Assembly (NCBI RefSeq): GCF_029023785.1 | Contig: NZ_CP118955.1 | Coordinates: forward strand, 2,345,001 to 2,409,000 | DNA from: Enterococcus faecium | GTDB lineage: Bacteria > Bacillota > Bacilli > Lactobacillales > Enterococcaceae | Direction: 5' to 3' | DNA: 64,000 nt | Shown: piece by piece, positions 47,500 through 57,911 of the stretch | Layout of the letters: every line of letters begins with the position of its first letter | Numbering within the stretch: position 1 is the stretch's first letter | Made by a program: the position numbers and the translations under genes | Notes under the pieces: generated by a model | The model's database searches: none | Seen by the model: only the letters and a program-made list of their open reading frames with translations | Told to the model about the DNA's origin: nothing

Positions 47500-48324
47500 T
47501 TAGTTATTTTTTCTTCTGAAGGCAACCAATATTCGTTTGATGATATTTACAATCAGGAACAAAGCAATAAAGACTAATGTGATTGTTGCTCCTGGAGGTG
47601 TATCTAGATAAAACGAGCTAGTTAGTCCTGACAGCATCCCTAGAAATCCTACACAAACACTGATAGCAATCACGACATTGAAGCTTTTGCCTAATCGCAT
47701 ACCGATTGCTGCGGGAAGAACCATGATTGCGGATATCAAAAGTGCACCGGCAATCGGGATCATCACAGCAATAGCCACACCAGTAATCACATTGAACATC
47801 ATCGACATCAAATGAACGGGTAGCCCATCCACGTGGGCGGTATCTTCATCAAAAGTCAGAACATACATCGGCCGTTTGAATAAAAAGAACAATATACCGA
47901 TGGCAACGAATAAGATTCCTAAAAAGATGACTTGCTCCCATGTAATGGTCACGATCGAACCAAACAGATAGGATTGGATACTTGTTGCTGAATTCCCTCC
48001 GCTCAAATTCATCAATACTAACGCTAGCGCCAAACCACCAGCCATTAAAATGGCAATGGAGATTTCTGAATAGGTTCGGTAGATCGTTCGCAGATACTCC
48101 AATATCACAGCTGCTAATACAACGACTAGCATGGTCGTAAGTGTAGGATTAAGGTTCAAAAAGAATCCTAACGCTACCCCTGCTAAAGAGACATGAGAAA
48201 GCGTATCAGCCATCAGCGATTGTCTTCTGATCACTAAAAACACACCTAGCATCGGGGCGATTCCGGCAATGAAGATAGCGGCAAGAAACGCTCTTCTCAT
48301 GAATTCATATGAAAGCAACGCCAT
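47500..48324 (-). CDS. adcB: Zinc ABC transporter permease (AdcB/ZnuB type)
   Basis: Membrane channel of the metal importer, ABC-3 family. 274 residues with about eight to nine TM segments; [27 protein letters not shown] is the conserved motif that contacts the ATPase. Overlaps the end of the ATPase gene by 28 bp, with AGGAGG 8 nt before the ATG. Last gene of adcA-adcC-adcB. Confidence 0.94.
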   Translation of the reverse strand: MALLSYEFMRRAFLAAIFIAGIAPMLGVFLVIRRQSLMADTLSHVSLAGVALGFFLNLNPTLTTMLVVVLAAVILEYLRTIYRTYSEISIAILMAGGLALALVLMNLSGGNSATSIQSYLFGSIVTITWEQVIFLGILFVAIGILFFLFKRPMYVLTFDEDTAHVDGLPVHLMSMMFNVITGVAIAVMIPIAGALLISAIMVLPAAIGMRLGKSFNVVIAISVCVGFLGMLSGLTSSFYLDTPPGATITLVFIALFLIVNIIKRILVAFRRKNN

Positions 48325-48977
48325 TGAGAATCCTCCTTTCTCACCAGTCGGATCTGTCTGTCCGCATACTGTTTGATATCTTCATGATCATGGGTGATCA
48401 TTAGAACTGATTTCCCATGGACATGCGCACTATGTCGGAGAAGACGATAAAATTCATTTCTGGATTCTTCATCCATACCTGTTGTTGGTTCATCAAGAAC
48501 AAATAAGTCAGGGTCAGTAGCAAAAATACGCGCTAAACTGATTCGCTGCTTTTGTCCGCCAGACAATTCACCTATTCGCCGATTTCGCATATCCCACATC
48601 CCTACAGCTTCTAAAGCACGCTGTACATGTTGATGATCTTTTTCAGAGAGACGCTTGAACCAGCGGCCTCTTGGATATCTTCCTGAACGGACTAATTCGA
48701 TCACCGTACTAGGAAAACCTGCATTGAAAGATGCAACTTGTTGAGGAATATAACCGATACTTAATTTTTTTCCTTCTTGATTTTTCTCAGCAATCTTTAT
48801 CATTCCTTTTGAAGGTTTCAGTAATCCTAACGATGCTTTCACCAAGGTTGACTTGGCTGCTCCATTTTCTCCAGTTAAAATGACAAATTCACCCGCATCT
48901 ACATGATAAGAGACATCTTCTAGTACAGGTTCATCATCATAGTAAAAGGTCAAATCAGATATTTCGATATAACGCAC
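48297..48977 (-). CDS. adcC: Zinc ABC transporter ATP-binding protein (AdcC/ZnuC type)
   Basis: ATPase of the metal importer. 226 residues with Walker [12 protein letters not shown], the signature LSGGQKQR, Walker [11 protein letters not shown] and the H-loop MITHDHED. In Walker A the usual GxGKS is GAAKS, a departure from consensus that other zinc/manganese ATPases of this family also show. Lies 22 bp after adcA and overlaps adcB. Confidence 0.94.
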   Translation of the reverse strand: MRYIEISDLTFYYDDEPVLEDVSYHVDAGEFVILTGENGAAKSTLVKASLGLLKPSKGMIKIAEKNQEGKKLSIGYIPQQVASFNAGFPSTVIELVRSGRYPRGRWFKRLSEKDHQHVQRALEAVGMWDMRNRRIGELSGGQKQRISLARIFATDPDLFVLDEPTTGMDEESRNEFYRLLRHSAHVHGKSVLMITHDHEDIKQYADRQIRLVRKEDSQWRCFHMNS

Positions 48978-48999
48978 CTTACAACCTCCATTCTAAAAC

Positions 49000-49938
49000 T
49001 TAATTGATACTTTCTTTTAAAGCTTTCAGATTTTTTTCCATGACAGAAATATAATTTTCGCCTGCTTTGATTTGTTCATTAGTCAAGCTTTCTAAAGGAT
49101 TCAACACTTCTAGCTTCACTCCTGTTTCATTCGACAATGTCTCAGCTACCTTCGAAGAGGCATTTTCTTCAAAATAAATCACTTTGATGTTGTTTTTCTT
49201 CACAAATTCTTTTAGCTCAGCTAAGCGACTTGGTGTGGGTTCCTGATCTGGTGAAACGCCCGAAATCGCTACTTGTTTTAAGTCGTATTGATTCGCTAAA
49301 TAAGCAAAAGCAGCATGCTGAGTGACAAATGTGCGGTTTGTTGCATCTTTTAGCTCATCGGAGTATTTTTGATCCAGTGCTTCAAGCTTTTTGATATAAG
49401 CATCGGCATTCTTCGTAAAAGTTTCCTTTTTATCTGGATATTTTTCGCCTAATTCTTCAGCAATCGTTCTGACTTCTTTTATAGCTAATACCGGATCGAG
49501 CCAAACATGTGGATCGTATTCATGTGAATGACCATGCCCTTCTTCTGATTCTTCATGTTCGTCTGCTTCTTGCGATTCTAAACGGTCGATTCCTTTAGCT
49601 GCTTCGATCATCAAGGTCTGTTTGCTATCCACTGAATCCTTTAACGAATCCACAAAAAATTCCATGTCTGAACTATTATACACGAAAACATCTGCATCGG
49701 AAATTTCTGCTCTTTCTTTTGCACTTGGTTCGAAATCATGCGGCTCCGTTCCAGCAGGGATCAAAAGTTTCACGTTTCCTTCATCCCCTACGATCTCTTT
49801 TGTAAAATCATACATCGGATAAAAAGTCGTAACGATCGTCAAATCCTCTTTTTTGTCTGCTTCCTTGTTCGTATTTCCACATGCTGCAAACAGTAAAGCA
49901 CCTATCATTACCGTAGCTGTCAAAAGATATTTTTTCAT
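49000..49938 (-). CDS. adcA: Zinc-binding lipoprotein AdcA
   Basis: Cluster A-I metal-binding lipoprotein that captures Zn outside the membrane. 312 residues: signal peptide with lipobox LLFAAC (Cys20), a His/Glu-rich flexible loop (HEESEEGHGHSHEYDPH, about 128-145) typical of zinc rather than manganese binders, and further His ligands in the core. There is no C-terminal ZinT-like domain, which longer streptococcal AdcA proteins have. First gene of the operon, under a Zur-type box. Confidence 0.94.
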   Translation of the reverse strand: MKKYLLTATVMIGALLFAACGNTNKEADKKEDLTIVTTFYPMYDFTKEIVGDEGNVKLLIPAGTEPHDFEPSAKERAEISDADVFVYNSSDMEFFVDSLKDSVDSKQTLMIEAAKGIDRLESQEADEHEESEEGHGHSHEYDPHVWLDPVLAIKEVRTIAEELGEKYPDKKETFTKNADAYIKKLEALDQKYSDELKDATNRTFVTQHAAFAYLANQYDLKQVAISGVSPDQEPTPSRLAELKEFVKKNNIKVIYFEENASSKVAETLSNETGVKLEVLNPLESLTNEQIKAGENYISVMEKNLKALKESIN

Positions 49939-49960
49939 TTATATGCTCCTTTCAATGAAC

Positions 49961-49980
49961 AAATCGGAATTTTACGATTT
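49961..49980 (-). promoter_or_regulatory. Zur-type operator upstream of adcA
   Basis: AAATCGGAATTTTACGATTT is an imperfect palindrome closely resembling the Firmicutes Zur box (AAATCGTAAT-N-ATTACGATTT), one base shorter in the middle. It lies just downstream of the -10 of adcA, a position suited to repression. A lone half site AAATCGTAA occurs at 50067-50075. Confidence 0.65.
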
Positions 49981-49993
49981 ATTAACGTGAACT

Positions 49994-50022
49994 AATGTAT
50001 CAAAATAAAAAAACACAGTCAA
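49994..50022 (-). promoter_or_regulatory. Promoter of adcA-adcC-adcB
   Basis: On the minus strand: -35 TTGACT (50017-50022), 17-nt spacer, -10 TACATT (49994-49999). Confidence 0.7.
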
Positions 50023-50115
50023 TAGAAATCCATCAATTTCTGATTTAAGCATGTATATTCTTGATTAAATCGTAAAATGGATGAGTTGCTGCTCATATCT
50101 AGCCATTTCACTACA

Positions 50116-50157
50116 ATAAAAAACTGAAGAATACCATTTTAGGATTCCTCAGTTTTT
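50116..50157 (-). terminator. Terminator after ispE
   Basis: Arms AAAAACTGA..GAAT and ATTC..TCAGTTTTT, with a T-rich exit on the minus strand, 26 bp after the stop codon. Confidence 0.8.
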
Positions 50158-50182
50158 CATCACCTATTTTACTTCTTATATT

Positions 50183-51034
50183 TTATTGCAGGGTTCGTAC
50201 TAAATAAACTTCCTCACAAAAACCTTTTAACCCATTATATACTCTCTGCGCTCTTGAATAATGTTGACACAAGGCAAAAACGGTTGGTCCGCTTCCACTC
50301 ATCAATGCAGCATCTGCTCCGTACTTGATCATACGCTCTTTGATTTGATGGATGACTGGATGCCGCTTTCCCGTTATATCTTCTAAACTGTTTCCCATTT
50401 TTTTGATCATCTGCTGATAATCTTGCTCTCGGATGGCTTCAGCAAGTCCGTGGATGTCTTGATGTTGGATGGCTTGCGTATCTACTTCTCTAAACACTGT
50501 ACGTGTAGAGACACTCATTCTTGGTTTGACCAACACAACCCAGCACTGTGGCATAGAAGGTAATACTTGGATTTCTTCCCCTTTGCCACCGACAAATGCC
50601 GTACTTCCGTAGACACAGTAAGGAACATCTGTACCGACTTCCAAACCGATTTCTGCCAGTTCTTCTAACGAACAGCCCAGATTCCATAATTGGTTGATCC
50701 CTCTTAGAGCAGCTGCACAGTCTGTACTTCCTCCGCCTAATCCAGCTGCTACTGGAATATTCTTCTTAACAAAGATCTTGACACCGGTTTTGATATTGTA
50801 TTTATTTTTTAGCAATAAAGCAGCTTGATAAACATTGTTCCGTTCATCTACCGGTAAAAATGCTTTATTTGTTTCTACAATGATTTTGTCTTCTGTTATT
50901 TCTTCAAAAAATAGATGATCTGCCAAGTCTACGCTCGACATCACCATTTCCAACTCATGATACCCATCTTGCCGTCTATATAATACATCCAGTCCTAAAT
51001 TTATCTTGGCTGGCGCTTTTTCAATCAATTCCAT
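50183..51034 (-). CDS. ispE: 4-diphosphocytidyl-2-C-methyl-D-erythritol kinase
   Basis: GHMP kinase that phosphorylates CDP-methylerythritol. 283 residues: EKAPAKINLGLDVL opening, the ATP loop PVAAGLGGGSTDCAAAL and LMSGSGPTVFAL. The ATG at 51032-51034 has GGGTGAGAGG directly upstream; an ATG four codons earlier lacks a ribosome site. Enterococci make isoprenoids through the mevalonate route, so an IspE homologue without the rest of the MEP pathway is commonly retained and its substrate in vivo is uncertain. Monocistronic here. Confidence 0.92.
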   Translation of the reverse strand: MELIEKAPAKINLGLDVLYRRQDGYHELEMVMSSVDLADHLFFEEITEDKIIVETNKAFLPVDERNNVYQAALLLKNKYNIKTGVKIFVKKNIPVAAGLGGGSTDCAAALRGINQLWNLGCSLEELAEIGLEVGTDVPYCVYGSTAFVGGKGEEIQVLPSMPQCWVVLVKPRMSVSTRTVFREVDTQAIQHQDIHGLAEAIREQDYQQMIKKMGNSLEDITGKRHPVIHQIKERMIKYGADAALMSGSGPTVFALCQHYSRAQRVYNGLKGFCEEVYLVRTLQ

Positions 51035-51187
51035 CCTCTCACCCATTCGAAAAGTCTAAGTCGCAAGTATTCTATCATAGGGAAAAATAAAAGTATAGCT
51101 TATGTCTGCCTAGTGGTTGATTTTGTCATCGTTTCAACAGCTTTCACAGAATTTTCTCTTCATAATCCAAACAAGTTCTAGTGATTC

Positions 51188-53761
51188 TTATAATTCTGTG
51201 AGCACTTCTTCTGCCAAACTCGGAACATTTCCTTTTTCTTTTCCTATCAGACTGAGTAGCTGCATGGTAGCAAATCCGAAATTACTTCCTTTCCTATAAG
51301 CAAAATAACGTCCTTCCCAATGATCGACATATTTTAATTTCTTTTCATAAGCAGACTGGAAGGAATAGAAAAAATTACCATAATTATATACGATATGCAT
51401 GACTTTTTCTTGAAAGAAAGAAAAATCTGTTTCTCCAACATTAGCTAATGGAGCTAAGCCTAGATTGGCTTCCGAGTAGCCCATTTTCTCGTATACAATA
51501 AACAGATTGGCTAACAGATAGTCAGCTAATTCCTCAGATTCTTTAGGTAAGACCCGCAACAAATCATATCCCGCCTGCTTCTTCGTCATCGGCTGAGCGG
51601 TGATGAAGCCAACGACTTTTTGATCTTTACGGACAATACCGACACCGCTAGATAATACATATGATTTATCAAATCGTCCCACAGAGAAGTATTTTTCTCG
51701 TGCACCTTGAAGCCATTTTTGTGAAACTTCATTTACAGCTTGATGTAATTCTTCCGGCAGTTGATCGTACCAAGTAAAATGGTATCCTTCTTTCATCAAA
51801 CGTTGATATTCAAGTTGCTGACTCAGCCGAGACAAGTCTTCTGTTGCTAGATCAACAATCCCTGCTTCACCTACTTTCGTGAAGTGAAAACCCAATTCAT
51901 GAAGCATCACTACGTAGCTTTCTGATATCTTATAAAACGCAAGCTGATAGCCTAAACAATCTGCTTGTTTCATAAACTGATTCGTTGCTGCCCGCATCAT
52001 TTTAGGATTGCCAACTGGATCTCCTAAAACAAAGCATTTGTTTCCTTTGATCTGATAACCAAAAACGACTTGATCTTGGTCGTCTTCTTGGTAATAAAAA
52101 TAACTGTAACCTGACAAGCGAAGCTGATGGCTTGTAGCTGTGCCTCCGTATGTTTCCAATAAACGGTCAAAACGGTCTTTTTCGTACTCACTGCCAAGCT
52201 TCGTAGTATCTTCAGCTAAATATTGATAAAGCGCCACTAAAGCTAGCAATGAGATGCCCAAACCAATAAGCCCTGAGAACCACACATCATCTGAAGGAAA
52301 CAAAATAAAATGATTTCCTGTTATTCGACCGACTAAAAAGCGTCCGCTGTGATAGCCTGCAATTGCGTAAACGATAAACAAAAAGCCGAACAAGCTAGCA
52401 TCAAAGATTATAGCTCCCCAAGAATAAACGAATTTTGTTCGATAAAATTCTTTTCTGGATAACCACACAGCTAACAGAATCAAGACATATACCAATATCA
52501 ACTGCCAAGATAACGTACGTGTGATTGTATTTAAAATACCAAAAGATAGTAAAGCAATCGTAGGCAGAAATGCCTTTTTGACTTTTACTGAAAGTGCTCT
52601 AGCAAGGCCGAGTAATAAAAAGCCAACCAATAGATTCACTGTCTGATCTAAAAAATTGAATGAGAACGGCAATAATACTTGAAATAGCCGACTGATTGCA
52701 GACAGATTAGTGATTGTTGATAGAAGTACCATCATGATCCCCGCAAAATAGACAGCACTTACGAGCACGATATGCGCAACCTTTTGGAAAAACAGTCGCG
52801 GAATGTTATCTAAAAATCGATTGATTTTGACTCCTGTATGTGTGATGAACAATAGAAGTCCCGTCATAAAAGGTAGAACATAATAAAACAACCGATAATA
52901 TAATAGCCAAACTACTGCTACATCTTGCCGAACAGACAATTGACTCATTCCTAAGATCATCAAAACGTCAAAAGTCCCCATTCCACCTGGGACCATCGTC
53001 AGCATTCCTATCAATGTAGCAATCATGAACATAGGATAGATCGAAAGCATCGAAATATCTATTCTCATCAACTTGCCGATGATCAAAAATACCGCAAGGG
53101 CTCCCGTCCATTGTCCAAAGGATGCCAGTAGCAGACCAAGCAAGCCTTTTGGATAAAACTCGAAGAACAATGTCTTTCTCTTTAGATAAGCAAAAAAGAA
53201 AATGACTGGTGCTAAAAAACTACCGCCGAAAAGCCAGATCCAATAGCTTCGAAAAATACTTTCTGACTGAATAAAAAAGACATCAATAAATGTAAGAAAC
53301 GACCATACAGACAAACCAGTCAGCATAAATAGTGCGACTTTTGATACAGTGGCTAAAACCATTTTTCTATTTGTCTGCTTTCCATAAAAACTAGCCCGCA
53401 GACTTGCTCCTACCACACCACCAAAACCGGCGAGATTGTTGATCGTGTTTGTTACCCACGCAGCAAGAAGAAACTCTTTTCTTTCCATTTTTGGTTTTCC
53501 TTGTTTTTCTAAGACTCTGATCGTCACCCAATCATACAACAACATCGGAGTGACACCCAGCAGTCCAGCCAGAATCATGAGCAGGATCGTCATGCGGCTT
53601 TGTTGTCCCATCCTTTGCCAAATATCTTGCCAACTCATGCCATTAGCAATATTTGCGACTTGATTTGCCACAAAGACTAACACGGAGCCGAAAAAAATCA
53701 GTTTTAAAATCAGACTATGTTCCTTTATCCATTGCAGCATCAAGTATCGTTTATTTTTCAC
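51188..53761 (-). CDS. mprF: Phosphatidylglycerol lysyltransferase / flippase MprF
   Basis: Adds lysine (in enterococci also other residues) from aminoacyl-tRNA to phosphatidylglycerol and flips the product, lowering membrane negative charge and protecting from cationic peptides and daptomycin. 857 residues: about 14 TM segments in the first 510 residues (flippase), then a soluble GNAT-like synthase domain (DUF2156, about 540-840). The start is written as GTG at 53759-53761 after AGGAATGG; an ATG seven codons later is possible. Enterococci usually carry two mprF genes; which one this is cannot be told. Confidence 0.94.
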   Translation of the reverse strand: MKNKRYLMLQWIKEHSLILKLIFFGSVLVFVANQVANIANGMSWQDIWQRMGQQSRMTILLMILAGLLGVTPMLLYDWVTIRVLEKQGKPKMERKEFLLAAWVTNTINNLAGFGGVVGASLRASFYGKQTNRKMVLATVSKVALFMLTGLSVWSFLTFIDVFFIQSESIFRSYWIWLFGGSFLAPVIFFFAYLKRKTLFFEFYPKGLLGLLLASFGQWTGALAVFLIIGKLMRIDISMLSIYPMFMIATLIGMLTMVPGGMGTFDVLMILGMSQLSVRQDVAVVWLLYYRLFYYVLPFMTGLLLFITHTGVKINRFLDNIPRLFFQKVAHIVLVSAVYFAGIMMVLLSTITNLSAISRLFQVLLPFSFNFLDQTVNLLVGFLLLGLARALSVKVKKAFLPTIALLSFGILNTITRTLSWQLILVYVLILLAVWLSRKEFYRTKFVYSWGAIIFDASLFGFLFIVYAIAGYHSGRFLVGRITGNHFILFPSDDVWFSGLIGLGISLLALVALYQYLAEDTTKLGSEYEKDRFDRLLETYGGTATSHQLRLSGYSYFYYQEDDQDQVVFGYQIKGNKCFVLGDPVGNPKMMRAATNQFMKQADCLGYQLAFYKISESYVVMLHELGFHFTKVGEAGIVDLATEDLSRLSQQLEYQRLMKEGYHFTWYDQLPEELHQAVNEVSQKWLQGAREKYFSVGRFDKSYVLSSGVGIVRKDQKVVGFITAQPMTKKQAGYDLLRVLPKESEELADYLLANLFIVYEKMGYSEANLGLAPLANVGETDFSFFQEKVMHIVYNYGNFFYSFQSAYEKKLKYVDHWEGRYFAYRKGSNFGFATMQLLSLIGKEKGNVPSLAEEVLTEL

Positions 53762-53901
53762 ATTTTCCCATTCCTAACTTGTATACTTTTGTGTCATACC
53801 CCAATGTTATCTTATTTATTTTAATTTTTCCACTTTAGACCTGTTCTTTGCTTGCGATGATAGAAAAAGAAAGATATCCTAATGCTAAAGGAGAGGATAA
53901 C

Positions 53902-54708
53902 ATGAAAGTAGGATTTATCGGCACAGGGAATATGGCACAAGCTATTATTGATGGTTTATTAAAAAAAGGAACAGTCTCGAAAGAAGAGGTGTTCGTTTCC
54001 AGTGGACATTTTGAAAATGCACAAAAATTTGCTGCTGAAACTGGCGTCCATGCATGCAAAAGTAATCAGGAAGTTGCATCACAATCAGATATCGTTCTTT
54101 TAGCCGTGAAACCAAAAATCATTGAAAAAGTATTGGAAGAACTAAGAGAATATAGCCAGAAAGTCTTATTCATTTCTATTGCTTCAGGAAAATCATTAAC
54201 AGATTTAGAAACAGCGCTTGAAGATCCTCAGGCCTCCATCGTACGTGTGATGCCGAATGTCAATGTCAGCGTAGGAGCAGGCGTTTCTGCGATTTGCAAA
54301 AATGAAGCTGCCACGGAGGAACAGCTTCAGCAAGCTACGATGATTTTTGAAGCAATCGGCAGCGTCTATCCTTTAGCAGAATCAGATTTCAGTACATTCA
54401 TTGGCCTTGCTGGCAGCTCACCCGCATTCGTTTACATGCTGATCGATGCGATGGGACGGACTGGTGTACTGAATGGTTTGTCCAAACAGACAGCCACTGA
54501 GATTGCTGCAAAAGCAATTATGGGTTCTTGTCAAAAATTCCTTTCAAGTGATAAAAATCCATGGGAACTTGTAGACCAAGTTTCTTCTCCTGGCGGTACA
54601 ACTGTTGCAGGTGTAGTTGCCTTAGAAGAAGCAGGATTCATCCCAGCAATCATCAAAGGAATCAATACGACGATCGAGAAAGATCTTGAGATGTTGAATA
54701 AAAAATAA
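53902..54708 (+). CDS. proC: Pyrroline-5-carboxylate reductase
   Basis: Last step of proline synthesis, NAD(P)H dependent. 268 residues from the chosen start: MKVGFIGTGNMAQAI Rossmann motif, VRVMPNVNVSVGAG, and the C-terminal signature VDQVSSPGGTTVAGV. The ATG at 53902 has AAAGGAGAGG 5 nt upstream; 18 upstream codons of open frame are not used. Divergent from mprF and convergent with rny. No proA/proB nearby. Confidence 0.95.
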   Translation: MKVGFIGTGNMAQAIIDGLLKKGTVSKEEVFVSSGHFENAQKFAAETGVHACKSNQEVASQSDIVLLAVKPKIIEKVLEELREYSQKVLFISIASGKSLTDLETALEDPQASIVRVMPNVNVSVGAGVSAICKNEAATEEQLQQATMIFEAIGSVYPLAESDFSTFIGLAGSSPAFVYMLIDAMGRTGVLNGLSKQTATEIAAKAIMGSCQKFLSSDKNPWELVDQVSSPGGTTVAGVVALEEAGFIPAIIKGINTTIEKDLEMLNKK

Positions 54709-54737
54709 TGATAGCAATGTTTTTTCGTGCCTTACAA

Positions 54738-54778
54738 AAAAAGAAGAGCTGTGGCTTTTGCCGCGGCTCTTCTTTTGT
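54738..54778. terminator. Bidirectional terminator between proC and rny
   Basis: Arms AAGAAGAGC-TGTGGC and GCCGCG-GCTCTTCTT, with A run on the left and T run on the right, about 30 bp after proC and 10 bp after the rny stop. Confidence 0.9.
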
Positions 54779-54786
54779 ATTTTTTA

Positions 54787-56343
54787 TTATTTAGCATAAT
54801 CAGTTGCACGAGTTTCCCGAATAACGATTACTTTGATGTGTCCAGGATAATCCAGTTCTTCTTCGATTCGTTTACGAATATCACGTACTAAACGAACAGC
54901 GTCTAAATCCGAGATTTCTTCTGGCTTGACCATTACCCGAACTTCGCGTCCAGCTTGAACTGCGTAACTTGATTCTACACCGGCGAAGCTGTTCGAAATA
55001 TTTTCCAGACTTCTTAAACGACGGATGTAGTTTTCTAATGATTCACTTCGCGCACCAGGTCTTGCTGCTGAGAGCGCATCTGCTGCAGCTACAAGGACAG
55101 AGATAACAGAAGTAGCTTCCACATCTCCATGATGAGAAGCGATCGCGTTGATTACTACTGGGTTTTCTTTGTACTTGGCAGCTAATTCCGCACCGATCTC
55201 AACGTGAGATCCTTCAATCTCATGGTCAAGTGCTTTCCCAATATCATGGAGCAACCCGGCACGTTTTGCTAATTGGATATCTTCGCCAAGCTCTGCTGCT
55301 AAGATACCAGCTAATTTTGCAACCTCGACCGAATGCTTCAAGACGTTTTGTCCATAACTAGTTCTGAATCGCAGACGTCCGATGATCTTGATTAGATCTG
55401 GATGAAGTGTATGAGCACCGACTTCAAACGCTGCCTCTTCCCCGTATTCGCGAATACGTTCATCCATTTCTTTACGAGATTTCTCGACCATTTCTTCGAT
55501 ACGCGCTGGATGGATTCGTCCATCTTGTATCAGTTTTTCCAAGGTCATCCGTGCGATTTCTCTTCGGATTGGATCGAATCCGGAAAGAACAACTGCTTCC
55601 GGTGTATCATCGATGATTAAATCGATACCAGTCAGCGTCTCAAGCGTTCGAATATTACGACCTTCTCGTCCAATGATACGACCTTTCATTTCATCATTCG
55701 GAAGGGTAACGACTGAAACAGTCGTTTCTGAAACTTGATCTGCTGCGCAGCGTTGAATCGCTAATGATAATAAGTTTTTCGCTTTGCGATCTGCTTCTTC
55801 TTTGGCACGCTGTTCAGATTCTTTTACCATTAGAGTTAACTCATGATTCAGCTCTTCTTCAGTCGATTTCATGATGACATCTCGTGCGTCCTCTTTTGAT
55901 AAACCAGCAATTTTTTCTAGTTCTTTTTGTTGATCTTCAATCATTTTTTCAACGTCTTTTTCTCGCTCTTCAATTAATTGCTGTTTTGAACTAAGTGCTT
56001 CTTCTTTACTTTCAAGTGAGTTCTCGCGTTTTTCTAACGAGTCATCTTTACGATTCAGCGTTTGTTCGCGTTGAATCAAACGATTCTCTTGAGATTTTAA
56101 TTCTAACTTACTTTCTCTCAGCTCACTTTCAACTTCAGAACGGTATTTCTGATTTTCTTCCTTAGCTTCTAACAATGCTTCTTTTTTTAGAGTTTCTGCT
56201 TCTTTTTTTGCACTATCGATGATTCCAGCAGCTGATGATTGTGCACCAGCTATTTCTTTCTCGTGACGTGACTTTGCGACCATAAACCCTAAACCAAGAC
56301 CGACAATTAAACCGATGATAGCGAGGAGAATGTTGAATACCAT
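54787..56343 (-). CDS. rny: Ribonuclease Y
   Basis: Membrane-anchored endoribonuclease that starts mRNA decay. 518 residues: N-terminal TM (about 5-22), a long charged coiled coil (about 30-200), the KH domain with [15 protein letters not shown], and the HD domain with [10 protein letters not shown] and [12 protein letters not shown]. The ATG at 56341-56343 has GGAGGTGG upstream. The frame runs 50 codons higher but lacks similarity. It has its own strong promoter and is monocistronic. Confidence 0.96.
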   Translation of the reverse strand: MVFNILLAIIGLIVGLGLGFMVAKSRHEKEIAGAQSSAAGIIDSAKKEAETLKKEALLEAKEENQKYRSEVESELRESKLELKSQENRLIQREQTLNRKDDSLEKRENSLESKEEALSSKQQLIEEREKDVEKMIEDQQKELEKIAGLSKEDARDVIMKSTEEELNHELTLMVKESEQRAKEEADRKAKNLLSLAIQRCAADQVSETTVSVVTLPNDEMKGRIIGREGRNIRTLETLTGIDLIIDDTPEAVVLSGFDPIRREIARMTLEKLIQDGRIHPARIEEMVEKSRKEMDERIREYGEEAAFEVGAHTLHPDLIKIIGRLRFRTSYGQNVLKHSVEVAKLAGILAAELGEDIQLAKRAGLLHDIGKALDHEIEGSHVEIGAELAAKYKENPVVINAIASHHGDVEATSVISVLVAAADALSAARPGARSESLENYIRRLRSLENISNSFAGVESSYAVQAGREVRVMVKPEEISDLDAVRLVRDIRKRIEEELDYPGHIKVIVIRETRATDYAK

Positions 56344-56464
56344 AAAATCCACCTCCATACTATCTTTTTCATTTTTATCATCTATACAGCTTCTATGATA
56401 AATTATTCTAAACTCGTCAATATGCATCTTCGCATATATGTGTACAAAAAACATGCACAACTTT

Positions 56465-56493
56465 ATTCTAATGTTTGTACCCCGTAGTGTCAA
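56465..56493 (-). promoter_or_regulatory. Promoter of rny
   Basis: On the minus strand: perfect -35 TTGACA (56488-56493), 17-nt spacer, -10 TAGAAT (56465-56470). The leader is about 115 nt. The remaining 56494-56688 stretch is A/T rich with no open frame or other signal that I can support. Confidence 0.8.
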
Positions 56494-56683
56494 CTTTAAA
56501 TAAACAAAGAAACGGCTTTCTACTTATTCATTAAACGATGGTTTTTAAAATAAATGACACTAGTTTCATATAGGTAAACCTTTAAATTGAGAAACTTTTC
56601 TATTAAATTATTCTTTGTAGATGAACAGATATTTTTATTTTATGTACCCACTCGTATAATTAAATAACTCACGATTTCTTTAT

Positions 56684-56740
56684 TCAATAAAAAAACGGCA
56701 GGTCAAGGAGAGTACCTACTCTTCAGACCAGCCGTTTTTG
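56684..56740 (-). terminator. Terminator after recA
   Basis: Outer arms AAAAACGGC and GCCGTTTTT with inner AGGTC/GACC and GGAGAGTA/TACTCTT pairing, forming one long hairpin; T-rich exit on the minus strand. Confidence 0.88.
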
Positions 56741-56753
56741 TTTATCATAATTT

Positions 56754-57803
56754 TTATTCTTCTACTAAAGGCAATTCTTCTTGTCCTTTTTCATCTTCTG
56801 GGACAGCGACTTCTTCACCAATACCATAAGCTGCTCTAACTAGAGCAGAAACTTCTGCCATCATTTCAGGATGATTAGCCATATAGATTTTAGCGTTTTC
56901 CCGTCCTTGACCAATCCGATCTTCTTTATAAGAATACCAAGCACCGCTTTTATCAACAATGTCTTTTTCTACTGCCATGTCTAGAAGTTCTCCTTCTTGT
57001 GAGATCCCTAAACCATACATGACATCTACTTCAGCGATTTTGAAAGGAGGTGCTACTTTGTTTTTTACGACTTTGATCTTTGTACGGTTACCAACAATAT
57101 CTGTACCTTGTTTCAATTGTTCTGCACGACGTACTTCCAAACGGATCGTTGCGTAGAATTTCAATGCGCGTCCTCCAGGAGTGATTTCTGGATTCCCAAA
57201 CATCACGCCTACTTTTTCACGGATTTGGTTGATGAAAATAGCGATTGTTTTTGTTTTGTTGATCGAACCAGAGAGTTTACGCAATGCTTGAGACATCAAA
57301 CGTGCTTGTAACCCGACATGTGAGTCACCCATTTCGCCGTCGATTTCTGCTCGTGGAACTAAAGCAGCAACTGAATCGACTACTACGATATCTACAGCCC
57401 CACTTGATACTAAAGCATCAGCGATCTCTAGACCTTGTTCTCCTGTGTCAGGCTGTGAAAGAAGTAGTTCATCGATATTCACACCTAATTTTTGTGCATA
57501 TTGCGGATCTAACGCATGCTCAGCATCAATGAAAGCGGCCGTTCCGCCATTTTTTTGTACTTCTGCAATAGCGTGTAGTGCAACTGTTGTTTTACCTGAA
57601 CTTTCAGGTCCATATACTTCGATGATACGTCCACGGGGGTAACCGCCGACACCTAAAGCGACATCTAACGCAAGAGAGCCACTTGGAATTGTAGAGATTT
57701 GTTGGTCGATTTTTTCGCCCAATTTCATAATAGAGCCTTTACCATAGCTCTTTTCAATTTTTTTCAGTGCAGCATCTAAGGCTGCTTTACGATCATCTGC
57801 CAA
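56754..57803 (-). CDS. recA: Recombinase RecA
   Basis: ATP-dependent strand-exchange protein and coprotease for LexA. 349 residues: Walker A GPESSGKT (65-72), [21 protein letters not shown], and the loop [15 protein letters not shown]. The start is TTG at 57801-57803, supported by AGGAGG 9 nt upstream; such a start may limit its translation. It follows cinA, with its own promoter and a LexA-type box in the 108-bp gap. The acidic C-terminus ([14 protein letters not shown]) is typical. Confidence 0.97.
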   Translation of the reverse strand: MADDRKAALDAALKKIEKSYGKGSIMKLGEKIDQQISTIPSGSLALDVALGVGGYPRGRIIEVYGPESSGKTTVALHAIAEVQKNGGTAAFIDAEHALDPQYAQKLGVNIDELLLSQPDTGEQGLEIADALVSSGAVDIVVVDSVAALVPRAEIDGEMGDSHVGLQARLMSQALRKLSGSINKTKTIAIFINQIREKVGVMFGNPEITPGGRALKFYATIRLEVRRAEQLKQGTDIVGNRTKIKVVKNKVAPPFKIAEVDVMYGLGISQEGELLDMAVEKDIVDKSGAWYSYKEDRIGQGRENAKIYMANHPEMMAEVSALVRAAYGIGEEVAVPEDEKGQEELPLVEE

Positions 57804-57854
57804 TACGATAATCCTCCTTATATTTACAAATCAGAGCAACATTTCATTATCCTT

Positions 57855-57883
57855 ATCATATCTTTTTTAGTGAAAAAAAGCAA
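57855..57883 (-). promoter_or_regulatory. Promoter of recA
   Basis: On the minus strand: -35 TTGCTT (57878-57883), 17-nt spacer, -10 TATGAT (57855-57860). Confidence 0.75.
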
Positions 57884-57891
57884 GAAAAAAC

Positions 57892-57905
57892 CGAACAAAT
57901 ATTCG
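57892..57905 (-). promoter_or_regulatory. LexA/DinR (SOS) box upstream of recA
   Basis: CGAACAAATATTCG, close to the Firmicutes SOS consensus CGAACNNNNGTTCG (one mismatch). It sits just upstream of the recA -35, which fits DNA-damage induction. Confidence 0.8.
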
Positions 57906-57911
57906 CATTTA

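Noticed and set aside
49981-49995. AdcR operator upstream of adcA
   Set aside because: TTAACGTGAACTAA has the right first half but not the GTTAA second half at the right spacing; the adjacent Zur-type palindrome is a better match.
56494-56688. Possible small gene or repeat module between recA and rny
   Set aside because: A TTCATTAAACG motif resembles the frame of the hairpin modules, but no matching right end or stems follow; nothing else is supportable.
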